Positions 12,001 to 20,514 of a stretch of 64,000 bases of DNA are shown piece after piece. The notes beneath the pieces were generated by a model, which did no database searches, had not been told where the DNA came from, and saw only the letters and a list, made by a program, of their open reading frames with translations. The number at the start of each line of letters is the position of its first letter. Position 1 is the stretch's first letter. The DNA is taken from positions 62,001 to 126,000 of the forward strand of contig CARYZD010000001.1 of assembly GCA_949106495.1 (NCBI GenBank), read 5' to 3'. This stretch comes from an uncultured Clostridia bacterium. GTDB taxonomy: Bacteria > Bacillota > Clostridia > TANB77 > CAG-465. Both the position numbers and the translations under genes were made by a program.

Positions 12001-14441
12001 TCTTCCGTTAATTTATTATTTCCATATGTTAAATCTACATAACTTACTGTTAATGTTGAACCTTTTACATATTCATATACTAATGTAATCTTTTCCTCAC
12101 CAAACGTTACTGTTTCTTCATCTGGTTTTGTTACCATTATATATCCATCTATTGTTTTCTTTTCTGATGTAAACTCTTCTCCTATTACTCCTGTTTTTGT
12201 AACTTTTGTTGCTATTTCATTTTTTTCAAATTTATCTATATACTTTACTTCCACTCCTGGTGAATTCTTTCTATATCCATATGTTACTGTAATATTTTCT
12301 CTTCCCATTGCTACAGCTTTTGACTCTGGTTCTTCTACCAATGTATATCCACTAAATGATTTAGATGATGTTGTATAATTGTCTCCTTGCTTTAAATTTA
12401 CCACTATATCTTCTGTTAACTTATTTCCTCCATTTGTTAAATCTACATAGCTTACTGTTAATCTTGATACTAATGCATATTCATATGTTAATATTATTTT
12501 ATCATCTGTAAATGTAGTTGTAGATGGCGATTTTACAATCTCATAGTTTTCCACTGTTTTTGGTGTTGGTGTATATTTCTCTCCAACTAATCCCTCTACT
12601 TCTACTTTATCTGCCACCTCTTCTCCTGTAAATTTATCTATGTATTTTACTTCTATTCCTGGTGATATCTTTCTATACTGATATGTTACTGTTATATTTG
12701 CCTCTCCTACTGTTCCTGTCTTATTTGTAGGTACTTTTACTAATACATATCCTTCAAATGTCTTTTCTTCTGATGTATAATCATCTCCATGTAATAATGT
12801 ACTTGATATATCTTCTGTAAGTTTTGTATTTGAATGTGATATATCTAAATATTTTATTGTTACATTTGATTTTTTTATACAATAAAATGTTATTGTTTGA
12901 CTACTTGTTTTATATGTTCTTGTTACACTTGTACTACTTTCTAATGTATATCCAGATGGTGCTGTTGGTGTTGCTGTATATGAACTTCCTATATCTCCTG
13001 TTTTGGTTGTTGAACTTATTACTTCATTTGTATATTTATTTACATATCTTACTTTAATCTGACCCCTTGCTTGTTCATATACATAATTTACTGTTATATC
13101 ACTTCCTGTATAACTTCCACTTGCATTACTTGGTGTTGTCTTTAAATCATATAGTCCTATAGATGATGGTGCTGATGTTGTATATGATTCTTCTGCCCAA
13201 TTTGTTGAACTTACTGGGTCTTTTAAGGTTGTTCCACCTTCACTTTTATATGTTGTTGTTACTGTTCCTTTATCCCATAAAACTATGTCCGAATTTTTTG
13301 CTCTTAAATACCAACCTGTACTTGGATATAATGTTACATATGTATCTATAAGCTGAGAGGGATAACTTGTACTTGATGTTTGTACTACTTTTCTTCCTCT
13401 AGAATATCTATTTGGATAAACTCTAAATGTTGGTTTGCTTGTATTTGTTATTATATATTTGTCATCTGCTGCTAAATATACATTTTGCATTGGATTTGTA
13501 CCAAAAGTTCCTCCTGTTATTGTACAAAATGCACCATTATGATATACTCCTCCAGCTTGTGAATTTGTATTATTTCTTATTGTTCCTCCAGATATATATG
13601 TAGTTCCTCCTACATCATTATATACTCCAATGCCATTACTATATATCTGTCCACCACTAATATATGTAGTATTACCAGTTTCTGTAAGTACTCCTGTTGT
13701 TGTGTTACTATATATATTTCCTCCTTTGACATATACAATTCCACCTCTATTTACAACTCCATGCCTAGCCCCATGTATGTTACCAGAATTAATTGTTGCA
13801 TTACCATTACTAAAACTAATTACTCCATAATCTCCAGCCTGTATATCACCTCCATTTATATACATTGTTCCTCCATTATTATGTGCACCTTGAGAATTTG
13901 CAACAATATTACAATTATTTATATTTACTGTACCAGAAGCTACACCAACTCCTATATCACTACTATTAAGAATACAAGAACTAAGTGTTGCATTACCTCC
14001 TGCTCTTACATGAAACGCCTGACTTCCCCCATTACTAAATGTACAATTTGTTGCTTCACAAATTCCAGCTACACCAACATTCCCAGAAGCATCACTATTT
14101 TTATTATTACCATTAAATTTAACATTATTTAAAATTAGTTTTGCACCACTATGTACATTTATAGCATGTCGGTCTGTACCTAAAGTAATATTATTAATTA
14201 TAGTATGACCATTTCCATAAATTGTTTTAGTTCCTCCTGGTATAGCCATTGTCATGTTTACACCAATATCATTTCCTAAATATATAATTTCATCATTACC
14301 ACTTTCTAATAGAGGTCTCAATTGATCATAAGTATTTATATCATAATTTGTTCCCCCATAAACTTTATCTGATATATTTAATGCTATAATAACAATAAAA
14401 ATAATATAAATATTAACTATAATTTTCTTTAATTTTCTCAT
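9099..14441 (-). CDS. LPXTG-anchored beta-helix/MucBP surface protein, 1780 aa
   Basis: A predicted cell-wall-anchored adhesin. A hydrophobic N-terminus (residues 7-22) acts as the export signal. Residues about 30-330 are Gly/Asn-rich with recurring phrases such as YISGGQIYSNG, typical of right-handed parallel beta-helix (pectate-lyase-like) folds. From about residue 455 I count some 19 MucBP-type units of 66-70 residues, each running from a V.V.Y.D core through GY.LV..P to a closing V.Y.Y.K. The last unit is divergent. Two unit types alternate in the middle: one starts GVEVKYIDKF, the other LTVSYVDLTNGGNKLTED. The C-terminus has LPNTG at about 1744-1748, a hydrophobic helix and a basic tail (KFKHNRYNK), a complete sortase signal. 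GGAGC lies upstream of the ATG. MucBP domains bind mucins in characterised lactobacilli and listeriae, so mucus binding is inferred here. No enzymatic residues are evident in the helix head. Confidence 0.92.
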   Translation of the reverse strand: MRKLKKIIVNIYIIFIVIIALNISDKVYGGTNYDINTYDQLRPLLESGNDEIIYLGNDIGVNMTMAIPGGTKTIYGNGHTIINNITLGTDRHAINVHSGAKLILNNVKFNGNNKNSDASGNVGVAGICEATNCTFSNGGSQAFHVRAGGNATLSSCILNSSDIGVGVASGTVNINNCNIVANSQGAHNNGGTMYINGGDIQAGDYGVISFSNGNATINSGNIHGARHGVVNRGGIVYVKGGNIYSNTTTGVLTETGNTTYISGGQIYSNGIGVYNDVGGTTYISGGTIRNNTNSQAGGVYHNGAFCTITGGTFGTNPMQNVYLAADDKYIITNTSKPTFRVYPNRYSRGRKVVQTSSTSYPSQLIDTYVTLYPSTGWYLRAKNSDIVLWDKGTVTTTYKSEGGTTLKDPVSSTNWAEESYTTSAPSSIGLYDLKTTPSNASGSYTGSDITVNYVYEQARGQIKVRYVNKYTNEVISSTTKTGDIGSSYTATPTAPSGYTLESSTSVTRTYKTSSQTITFYCIKKSNVTIKYLDISHSNTKLTEDISSTLLHGDDYTSEEKTFEGYVLVKVPTNKTGTVGEANITVTYQYRKISPGIEVKYIDKFTGEEVADKVEVEGLVGEKYTPTPKTVENYEIVKSPSTTTFTDDKIILTYEYALVSRLTVSYVDLTNGGNKLTEDIVVNLKQGDNYTTSSKSFSGYTLVEEPESKAVAMGRENITVTYGYRKNSPGVEVKYIDKFEKNEIATKVTKTGVIGEEFTSEKKTIDGYIMVTKPDEETVTFGEEKITLVYEYVKGSTLTVSYVDLTYGNNKLTEDVVVELKQNETYEMDEKSFEGYTLVQKPENNIVTMGRTNINIIYGYKKNSLGVEVKYIDKFTGDEIEEKIERSGLVGDKFTSNAKPIENYELVKRPEQENITFGEEKITLTYEYALVSKLTVSYIDLTNGGNKLTEDIVVNLKQGDTYTTSAKVFNGYTLVEEPETKIITMEREDVAVRYAYKKNSPGVEVRYIDKYTGRELAEKVVKTGLVGDVFTAEEKEIEGYGIVTRPEEETVTFTEEKIILTYEYADEFNLIIKYKDIISGEYIIEDDVIVYKQGDSYRAEPKDISGYKLVSYPENQEGIFNGKDIEVEFGYKKIAGGVEIKFIDQVTKEEISEPVIKEGLEEDKYKTMPKEIEGYELVKSPENKEGEMTVEKIEVVYEYRKISYVKVKHLDENNGRVLYSQSSTKYLEGDTYTTNQENISGYTYTRVEGQATGIVGNKDIEVIYYYKKNTFVTVKYIDMITNDVLSEEKIEGLENDEYETNKKEIKGYEYIEVEGIANGKMSGEPREVIYKYKKQSKLITEHIDANTNEKITEDVVKTYKEGDTYEVLAQNIEGYIVVQEPESKTGIVGREDITKTFYYKKISGGLVVKYVDRITGEILEHKEYEGNEKDNIVLEEKTFLGYVLDERPEITNVVLGVEPKEVVYYYKKAVKIEVEGVDQNTGEQIYSTTVSGIEGDTYTTTPRILEGYELVKIPENTTGIFDRKEKTVVYEYRKIAGEVVVRYVNKETEEEIGSYKITGKIGDNYKAERKEIEKYEIVEVVGDEIGILGEEKREVVYYYERKIGKVKVIYEDEEGKEILKEEIKGKVEDEYKVEVKEIEGYKVVEVPENIEGKYKEEVIEIRIKLEKESEVKPIEDAKIIVKFVDEEGNIIREEYVEIGEEGETFNYKIPEIDGYKIIGEKKIKAKFEKGELVFEIIYEKILEKLPNTGDINVVINMSILILSIFIVKKYIFKFKHNRYNK

Positions 14442-14488
14442 ATTTTGCTCCTTTATTATCTAGTATTATTTATCATAATAAAAAAGGG

Positions 14489-14542
14489 TTCTATAATAAA
14501 TATCTTGGATAAAGCGTTAATTTTATAATATTTATTATAGAA
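14489..14542. repeat. palindromic repeat, copy 2 (15-bp arms)
   Basis: Left arm 14489-14503 and right arm 14528-14542 are identical in sequence to those of copy 1 near 9.0 kb. One more G-C pair (14488/14543) extends the stem. The spacer differs completely. On the minus strand the hairpin is followed by CCCTTTTTT, so terminator activity is possible, although a separate terminator already lies just upstream in the direction of transcription. Confidence 0.8.
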
Positions 14543-14554
14543 CTCTAAACGAAA

Positions 14555-14588
14555 AGGATTACTAGAATATAATTCTAAAAGTAATCCT
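14555..14588 (-). terminator. intrinsic terminator of the 14607-18881 gene
   Basis: AGGATTACT pairs with AGTAATCCT around an inner pairing AGAAT/ATTCT, followed on the minus strand by CCTTTTCG. It starts 19 bases after the stop codon. Confidence 0.75.
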
Positions 14589-14606
14589 CTTCATAAGTGA
14601 AATTAT

Positions 14607-17600
14607 TTATTTTATGTTGCATGCAAAATTAAATAGTTTTTTGGTAACTACAGCTACACTTAATATTAATATAGCTAAATTAATTACTACATTTATATCT
14701 CCTGTTTCTGGTACCTTATTATATATTACATCTACTACTACCTCTCCATCTTCATATGCCACTTTAAGAATTTTTTCTCCATCTATAAAGTAACCTTCAA
14801 TTTCTGGTAATTCGATTTCGTATTCTTCTCCAACATATCCATTTCCTTCTAGGACTTTCATTATATTTCCTTCTTCATCTTTTAAGTTTACAATTACTTT
14901 TCCTGGAATTTTTTCCATTATATATGTTACTGTTTGTTTTTCTAGTTCATATATACCTTCTAAATTTTCTGGATATTCTTTTACTCTATAATTTTTTACT
15001 TCTTTTTCTTCTACTTTATATTCATTATCTACTTTATCTTCCATTGTCTCAACAAATAATTCATTACCTTCTTCATCTACATATATTACTTCTACTATTC
15101 CTGTTTTCTTTTCATAATGATATATAACTTCTATTGGATTTACTGTCATGTTTCCATTTGCATTTCCTTCTATTCTTACAAAATCATATTTTTCATATTC
15201 TTTTGTTTCTGAAGTATAACTATCATTTTCAAGTCCTGTTATAGTTTCTTGGTCTAGTATTTCTCCACTATAATCATCTACATATTTTATAGTTACACCA
15301 TGTGATACCTTTTTATATGTATATATAACTTTAGATACATTTCTATCCATTGTTACTGTTTCTGTTTGTGGCCTTCCTACTAATTGATATCCTTGTAGAT
15401 TTTTAGCTGTAGCAGTATAACTATCTCCTTCAATTCCATCTACTACATCTTTATATATTTCTTCTTTACTATTTGCATCTATTCCTATTACTTCTGTTGT
15501 TACTTGTTTTTTATAATAATATGTAACTTCTTGAGATGTTGGTGTTAAAGTCACTTCTGTAACTTCTGGTCTTTGTGATATTACATATCCATCTATTGTT
15601 TTCTCTTCTAAAGTAACTTTATCTCCTTCATTTCCTGTATAAGATTTTGTATCTAAAATTTCATTCTTTATTTCATCTACATATTTTACTACTAATCCTT
15701 CAGATATCTTTTTATATCCATATATTACAGTAATATCTGTTCTTTCTACTGTTCCTTCTTTGTTTTCAGGTTCTGTTGTTACAACATATCCTTCTTTATT
15801 TTTTGGTAATGTTGTATATGTATCTCCTTCTTTATATGTTGTACTTGTTTGTGGTTCTATTTCTGTATTTGAAATTTCATCTATATATTTAACTATTACA
15901 TTTGATTGTTTTCTATATTCATATGTTACTACTGTTTTTTCAACAGTCATATTTCCTGTTACATTTGATGGTGTTTTTACAAGTTCATATCCTGATACCT
16001 CTTTTTCTTCTGATGTATAACTATCTCCTTGTAATCCATCAAAATGTTCTGCTGTTGCAACTTCTTGTTTTGTTACTTGGTCTATATATTTTACGTCTAC
16101 ACCTTCAGATATTTTCTTATATCCATAAACAACTTCTATTTTATCCATTGTCATAATTCCATTTGCATTTTCTGGTGTAGATACTAATCTAAATCCCTCT
16201 TTTTCTATTGGAGTTGTTGTATAATTTTGTCCAACATTTCCATTTATTGTTACTGATGTATCTATTTCTTTATTACTATCTAATACATCTACGTATTTAA
16301 CTACAACACCATCTGATACTACTGTTACTTCTACATCTATAGTTTTTTCATTTCCTACATTATCTACTACTTTAAATGTATATGTTCCTGGATTAGTTAC
16401 ATTATATGTTGTATTTGCATTTGTAACTTCTGTATTATCTGGTTTTACTATTTTTGCAACTCCTGATTCATTGTCTGTTGCAGTAAAGTTTATTATTGCA
16501 TTTCTAACACTAGATGTTGGTTGAGTTATAGTAGCTGTACCATTTGGACTTGTTCTATCTATTTTATATATTCCAAGTACTCTATCATCGCTAACATTTC
16601 CAGCATTATCTGTTGCTATAATATGTAAGTATTTTAATCCATCTTCTGCAACAACAATATCATCTTCTGAATTTGTAATTTCAGCTCCATATGTTTCTGG
16701 TGCTGTTTGAGTATCTGTTATTGCATATTGATATGATTTAAATCCACTTTCTCCCTCATCTGTAAATTTAACATGTACTGTTGTACTTTGTGCCCAATCT
16801 GCTTCTATTGGAGATGCTACAACTTCTGGTGCTATTGTATCGTCTATAACTTCTATTTTTTTAGCAAATTTTTCTGATGTTTTTCCAGAAGCATTTGTTA
16901 CAGTTAAGTATACTGTATATTCTCCTTCTTCAACATCTGTAAAATCTACTTTTGGAGTATTAGAAGAATATATACTTACTCCATCTTTATATACTTCCCA
17001 CAAATATGCTGTTAACTCTTTTCCAGCTGGGTCATATGATAAATCTTTTATTTCTACATTTCTACTATATTTTGTTATTGTTTGAGTTAAAACATCAAAC
17101 ATTGCAACTGGTAATCCTTCATTATTAATATATTTTGATATTGGCGTACTCCAAGAATTTTGATTATCTTTTACTCTTAGTTGTACAATATATGTTTTTG
17201 ATGAATCAATTTCTGCTGGTAATTTTCCATCATGCCATTCAGTCTCATCTACATCTTTCCATTTCCATTCTTCTTCTGCAATGCCATGATTTTCTTTAGA
17301 ATATTCGTCTAAATCATATGATTCACTTGTTAAAGTAACATTTGTACCTTCTATTTGCATTCCAATTTGTGCAACTGGTCTTCTATGTACAAAAACTTCA
17401 GTTGGAACTATTGATTGGTCTCTAAATGTTATTACATATCTACCTGTTTTATTAAATACATTAATAAAGCTATCTAAATATTTTCCAGAATCAAAAAATT
17501 GTCCCATATTATTTTCAAAATATGTATAATCATGATCAACTTTCCATTTTCCATATGGCCAATCTTCATCTATAGTGTTATTTTGAATATCACTTGGTGT

Positions 17601-18881
17601 TATCACAATATCTAAAGGTTCACCTACTATAACACTTTGTGTTTCTTCAGGAGTACCTACGACTTCTTTAATATATTCAACTGTCTTTTCAATTGCACTA
17701 TTATATTCTGCATTATGTAAGAAAAGTCCATTTGTATTATTATCTTTTATTAATTTTTCAAATTCAGTTTCATTTACTGAAGTTCCCCATGTAACTAAAT
17801 GAATATTTTCATTTAAAAGTCTTGTTAAAATTTCAGAATATTGTGCTTTTTCATTAAATTCAGAGTTTGAATAATCATCTACATCTACTAAGAATTTATA
17901 TGATTCATCTCTCCAATCTGGTTCTCTTAATACTTCTGTAAATTTCTTTATTATTGATGTTTCAAGATTAATACCAGTTAATTGGAAAGAACCTATATTA
18001 TCACATCCATGTGAATAATGGTCTGTAAAGAATCCATATCCATTACCTATTGTATTATCATCTCCTGGAATATTATATTCATAAGGAGTTGTAAGGCCTC
18101 CACCACTAATTGTAATTTTTGAATCAGTAGCAGAAATATCTACTGTACCTGATGTACTAATATTTATTCCTGATACAAGAGTTTTAGTCATATTAGTTGT
18201 ATTTTGTCCTTTTACATAAGTAAATTTCCACAAAGCTCCATTTTTACTGCCTGATCCTGTGTAATAATCTTGTCCACTTTTATTAAAACTTACTGCATAT
18301 CCTGTTAAAGTATTTCCAACTTCTTTAACTCTTAATAACATACCTGCAGCTTTAAAGCTATCACCAAAATTAATGTTATAACTAAAATGGAATTTTTGCT
18401 CTTGGTTTACTGTAGGCATTATCCAAATAGCATTTTTACCTGCATTACTTTTATTACCAGTCATTTTAACATTTTGACCATTATTAGTAATACTAATACT
18501 ACCTATAGAAGATGATACATCTTGTTGCCATGTAAAATTTTCTACACTTGTAATTTGTTCTGTTTTTACTGCTGATACCTCTACATTTTCAGTATCAATA
18601 TTTAAATTTTCTAATTCTCTAAATAAATCTTTTTCAAAATTTTGGATATCTACTAACGTTCTAGCTTTAGATAAAACAATGTCTATTTTTGGCTTTTGCA
18701 TTATACTAAGTTTTACATCTTGTGTATCACTAGACTCTGTTTTACTTGCTTCACTTGTAGTATTTTCATTAAAAAGTTTTAAATCTTTATTTGTAGTTTC
18801 TTCTGCTTTACTAATACCATTTATTGCAAACGTAACTATTAGTACAAAAGAGAGTACAATTAAAAAACCTTTCTTTTTCAT
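14607..18881 (-). CDS. sortase-anchored LamG/PKD-like MucBP surface protein, 1424 aa
   Basis: A predicted secreted wall protein. A classical signal peptide covers residues 1-26, with likely cleavage after GISKA. Residues about 115-310 (IWIMPTVNQEQKFHFSYNI) look like a LamG/concanavalin-like beta sandwich. Residues about 320-410 (YKFLVDVDDYSNSEF) may form a Rossmann-like or vWA-like domain, but a canonical DxSxS metal site is not obvious. PKD/Ig-like modules follow (DLSYDPAGKELTAYLWEV; later IAPEVVASPIEADWAQSTTV). From about residue 880 there are eight MucBP units. The last is divergent, as in the neighbouring gene. The C-terminus is VPETG followed by DINVVINLAILILS and a short basic tail. This nearly matches the tail of the adjacent LPNTG protein, so the same sortase probably handles both. 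AAAGGTGATGA precedes the ATG. Adhesion to glycoprotein is inferred from domain content. Confidence 0.9.
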   Translation of the reverse strand: MKKKGFLIVLSFVLIVTFAINGISKAEETTNKDLKLFNENTTSEASKTESSDTQDVKLSIMQKPKIDIVLSKARTLVDIQNFEKDLFRELENLNIDTENVEVSAVKTEQITSVENFTWQQDVSSSIGSISITNNGQNVKMTGNKSNAGKNAIWIMPTVNQEQKFHFSYNINFGDSFKAAGMLLRVKEVGNTLTGYAVSFNKSGQDYYTGSGSKNGALWKFTYVKGQNTTNMTKTLVSGINISTSGTVDISATDSKITISGGGLTTPYEYNIPGDDNTIGNGYGFFTDHYSHGCDNIGSFQLTGINLETSIIKKFTEVLREPDWRDESYKFLVDVDDYSNSEFNEKAQYSEILTRLLNENIHLVTWGTSVNETEFEKLIKDNNTNGLFLHNAEYNSAIEKTVEYIKEVVGTPEETQSVIVGEPLDIVITPSDIQNNTIDEDWPYGKWKVDHDYTYFENNMGQFFDSGKYLDSFINVFNKTGRYVITFRDQSIVPTEVFVHRRPVAQIGMQIEGTNVTLTSESYDLDEYSKENHGIAEEEWKWKDVDETEWHDGKLPAEIDSSKTYIVQLRVKDNQNSWSTPISKYINNEGLPVAMFDVLTQTITKYSRNVEIKDLSYDPAGKELTAYLWEVYKDGVSIYSSNTPKVDFTDVEEGEYTVYLTVTNASGKTSEKFAKKIEVIDDTIAPEVVASPIEADWAQSTTVHVKFTDEGESGFKSYQYAITDTQTAPETYGAEITNSEDDIVVAEDGLKYLHIIATDNAGNVSDDRVLGIYKIDRTSPNGTATITQPTSSVRNAIINFTATDNESGVAKIVKPDNTEVTNANTTYNVTNPGTYTFKVVDNVGNEKTIDVEVTVVSDGVVVKYVDVLDSNKEIDTSVTINGNVGQNYTTTPIEKEGFRLVSTPENANGIMTMDKIEVVYGYKKISEGVDVKYIDQVTKQEVATAEHFDGLQGDSYTSEEKEVSGYELVKTPSNVTGNMTVEKTVVTYEYRKQSNVIVKYIDEISNTEIEPQTSTTYKEGDTYTTLPKNKEGYVVTTEPENKEGTVERTDITVIYGYKKISEGLVVKYVDEIKNEILDTKSYTGNEGDKVTLEEKTIDGYVISQRPEVTEVTLTPTSQEVTYYYKKQVTTEVIGIDANSKEEIYKDVVDGIEGDSYTATAKNLQGYQLVGRPQTETVTMDRNVSKVIYTYKKVSHGVTIKYVDDYSGEILDQETITGLENDSYTSETKEYEKYDFVRIEGNANGNMTVNPIEVIYHYEKKTGIVEVIYVDEEGNELFVETMEDKVDNEYKVEEKEVKNYRVKEYPENLEGIYELEKQTVTYIMEKIPGKVIVNLKDEEGNIMKVLEGNGYVGEEYEIELPEIEGYFIDGEKILKVAYEDGEVVVDVIYNKVPETGDINVVINLAILILSVAVVTKKLFNFACNIK

Positions 18882-19011
18882 ATATATTCATCACCTTTCT
18901 GTATACATTTTTAATTTTAGACTAAAATTTTCCAAAAAAGAATATATTAAAATTTATTTAGATAAATTTCTCTTTTATCTTTCTTGCAGATTACAAGCAC
19001 ATTACAGTAAC

Positions 19012-19027
19012 AAAAAAAAAAAAAAAA
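19012..19027. repeat. A16 homopolymer upstream of a surface-protein gene
   Basis: Sixteen consecutive A on the plus strand lie 131-146 bases upstream of the ATG of the minus-strand surface-protein gene. The rest of the 241-base gap holds the glmM terminator and AT-rich sequence with no clear ORF. Confidence 0.9.
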
Positions 19028-19069
19028 CATTAATGTTACTATTTATTGTAAACCTAAAAAATACATAAA

Positions 19070-19105
19070 AAAATAGCAAATTTTGAATCCAAAATTTACT
19101 ATTTT
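19070..19105 (-). terminator. glmM terminator
   Basis: AAATAG-C-AAATTTT pairs with AAAATTT-A-CTATTT across a 6-base loop, with one internal mismatch. It lies 18 bases after the glmM stop on the minus strand, followed by a T run. Confidence 0.65.
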
Positions 19106-19122
19106 ATATAAATTATTTTTTA

Positions 19123-20487
19123 CTAATTTAATCTATCTTCAATTATTTTTGCAAGTTCATGTGCTTTTTTATCTAAAACTTCTTGATTTTCTCCTTCAAT
19201 CATTACTCTAACTAAAGGTTCAGTACCAGATGGTCTAATAAGGACCCTACCATTTCCTGAAAACTCTTTCTCAATTTTTTCTATAGCCTCTTTAATTACA
19301 TCATCTTCTTTATATGCATATTTCTTTTCTGATGGAACTTTTGCATTTACAAGAACTTGAGGATATATAGTAATTTTAGAAGCTACCTCACTTGCTTTCA
19401 TCTTAGATTTTAATAATATTTCCACAAGCATTAAAGATGTAAGTATTCCATCCCCTGTTGGATTATAATCTAAAAATATTATATGTCCTGATTGTTCTCC
19501 TCCAAGATTATATCCATTTTCTAACATATTTTCAAGTACATATCTATCTCCAACATTTGTTTGAATAAAGTCCATATTGTTTTCTTGTGCATACTTTTTA
19601 AGCCCTAAATTACTCATAACAGTTGCAACTAAAGTATCTTTTTTTAGTCTTCCATTTGCTTTTAAATAATCTGATATTATTGCAAGAATTATATCTCCAT
19701 CTAAAATATTCCCCTTTTCATCTACACAAAGACATCTATCTCCATCACCATCATAAGCAATACCTAAACTATATCCCTTTTCAACTACAAGTTTTGCTAA
19801 ATTGTCTATATGTGTTGAACCACAGTTTTTATTTATATTTATTCCATCTGGAGTATTGTTAATTACATCATAATTAATTCCTAATTTTTCAAATACAAGT
19901 GGGGCAACTTTACTTGTTGCGCCATTTGCTGTATCAATTAATACTTTAAAATTATCATCTAATACATCAATTAACTTATCTTCAAATATTTTTCTAAAGA
20001 AAAATACATATTCTTCAAGCATATCTTCTCTGTTTTCACTTACACCAATTTTATCATTTATTGCTGTAAGTTCATCTATTTTACCAGAATCCATTATCTC
20101 TTCTATTTCTTCTTCTAAACTATCTGGTATTTTCATTCCTTTATTACTAAAGTACTTTACACCGTTAAATTCATAAGTATTATGTGATGCAGAAATAACT
20201 ACTGAAGCATCTGCTTTAAATTTACGAGTTAAATATGCAACAGCAGGAGTTGGCATAACTCCTAATGTTTTTACATTTGCCCCATAACTTAAAAATCCTG
20301 CAATCATAGCACTTTCAATTAAAGTTCCTGAAATTCTTGTATCTCTCCCAATAAAAATTGTTGGTGTATGTTCTGTATGTTTAGACAATACATATGCTCC
20401 AGCTTTAGCTACCTTATATACTAGTTCTGGTGTAAGTTCAGTATTTGCAATTCTTCTTATTCCATCTGTTCCAAAATATTTTCTCAT
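19123..20487 (-). CDS. glmM: phosphoglucosamine mutase
   Basis: Converts glucosamine-6-phosphate to glucosamine-1-phosphate, the cytoplasmic step toward UDP-GlcNAc and peptidoglycan. The 454 residues match the family length. Visible: the N-terminal FGTDGIRR signature; the phosphoserine loop VISASHNTYEFNG around residue 100 (the usual Pro after SASHN is Thr here); the metal-binding DGDGDRC near residue 245; the sugar-binding GEQSGHI; and the phosphate-binding RPSGTEPLVRVM near the C-terminus. AGGAGG precedes the ATG. The gene starts 27 bases after pflA and is probably co-transcribed with it. The familiar cdaA-ybbR-glmM arrangement is not seen here. Confidence 0.96.
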   Translation of the reverse strand: MRKYFGTDGIRRIANTELTPELVYKVAKAGAYVLSKHTEHTPTIFIGRDTRISGTLIESAMIAGFLSYGANVKTLGVMPTPAVAYLTRKFKADASVVISASHNTYEFNGVKYFSNKGMKIPDSLEEEIEEIMDSGKIDELTAINDKIGVSENREDMLEEYVFFFRKIFEDKLIDVLDDNFKVLIDTANGATSKVAPLVFEKLGINYDVINNTPDGININKNCGSTHIDNLAKLVVEKGYSLGIAYDGDGDRCLCVDEKGNILDGDIILAIISDYLKANGRLKKDTLVATVMSNLGLKKYAQENNMDFIQTNVGDRYVLENMLENGYNLGGEQSGHIIFLDYNPTGDGILTSLMLVEILLKSKMKASEVASKITIYPQVLVNAKVPSEKKYAYKEDDVIKEAIEKIEKEFSGNGRVLIRPSGTEPLVRVMIEGENQEVLDKKAHELAKIIEDRLN

Positions 20488-20514
20488 ATAAAATCCTCCT
20501 ATTAATTTATATTC

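Noticed and set aside
9332..13830. Long plus-strand open frames rich in Leu/Tyr/His opposite the MucBP genes
   Set aside because: They mirror the repeat structure and AT bias of the minus-strand genes, lack ribosome binding sites, and have repetitive low-complexity products.
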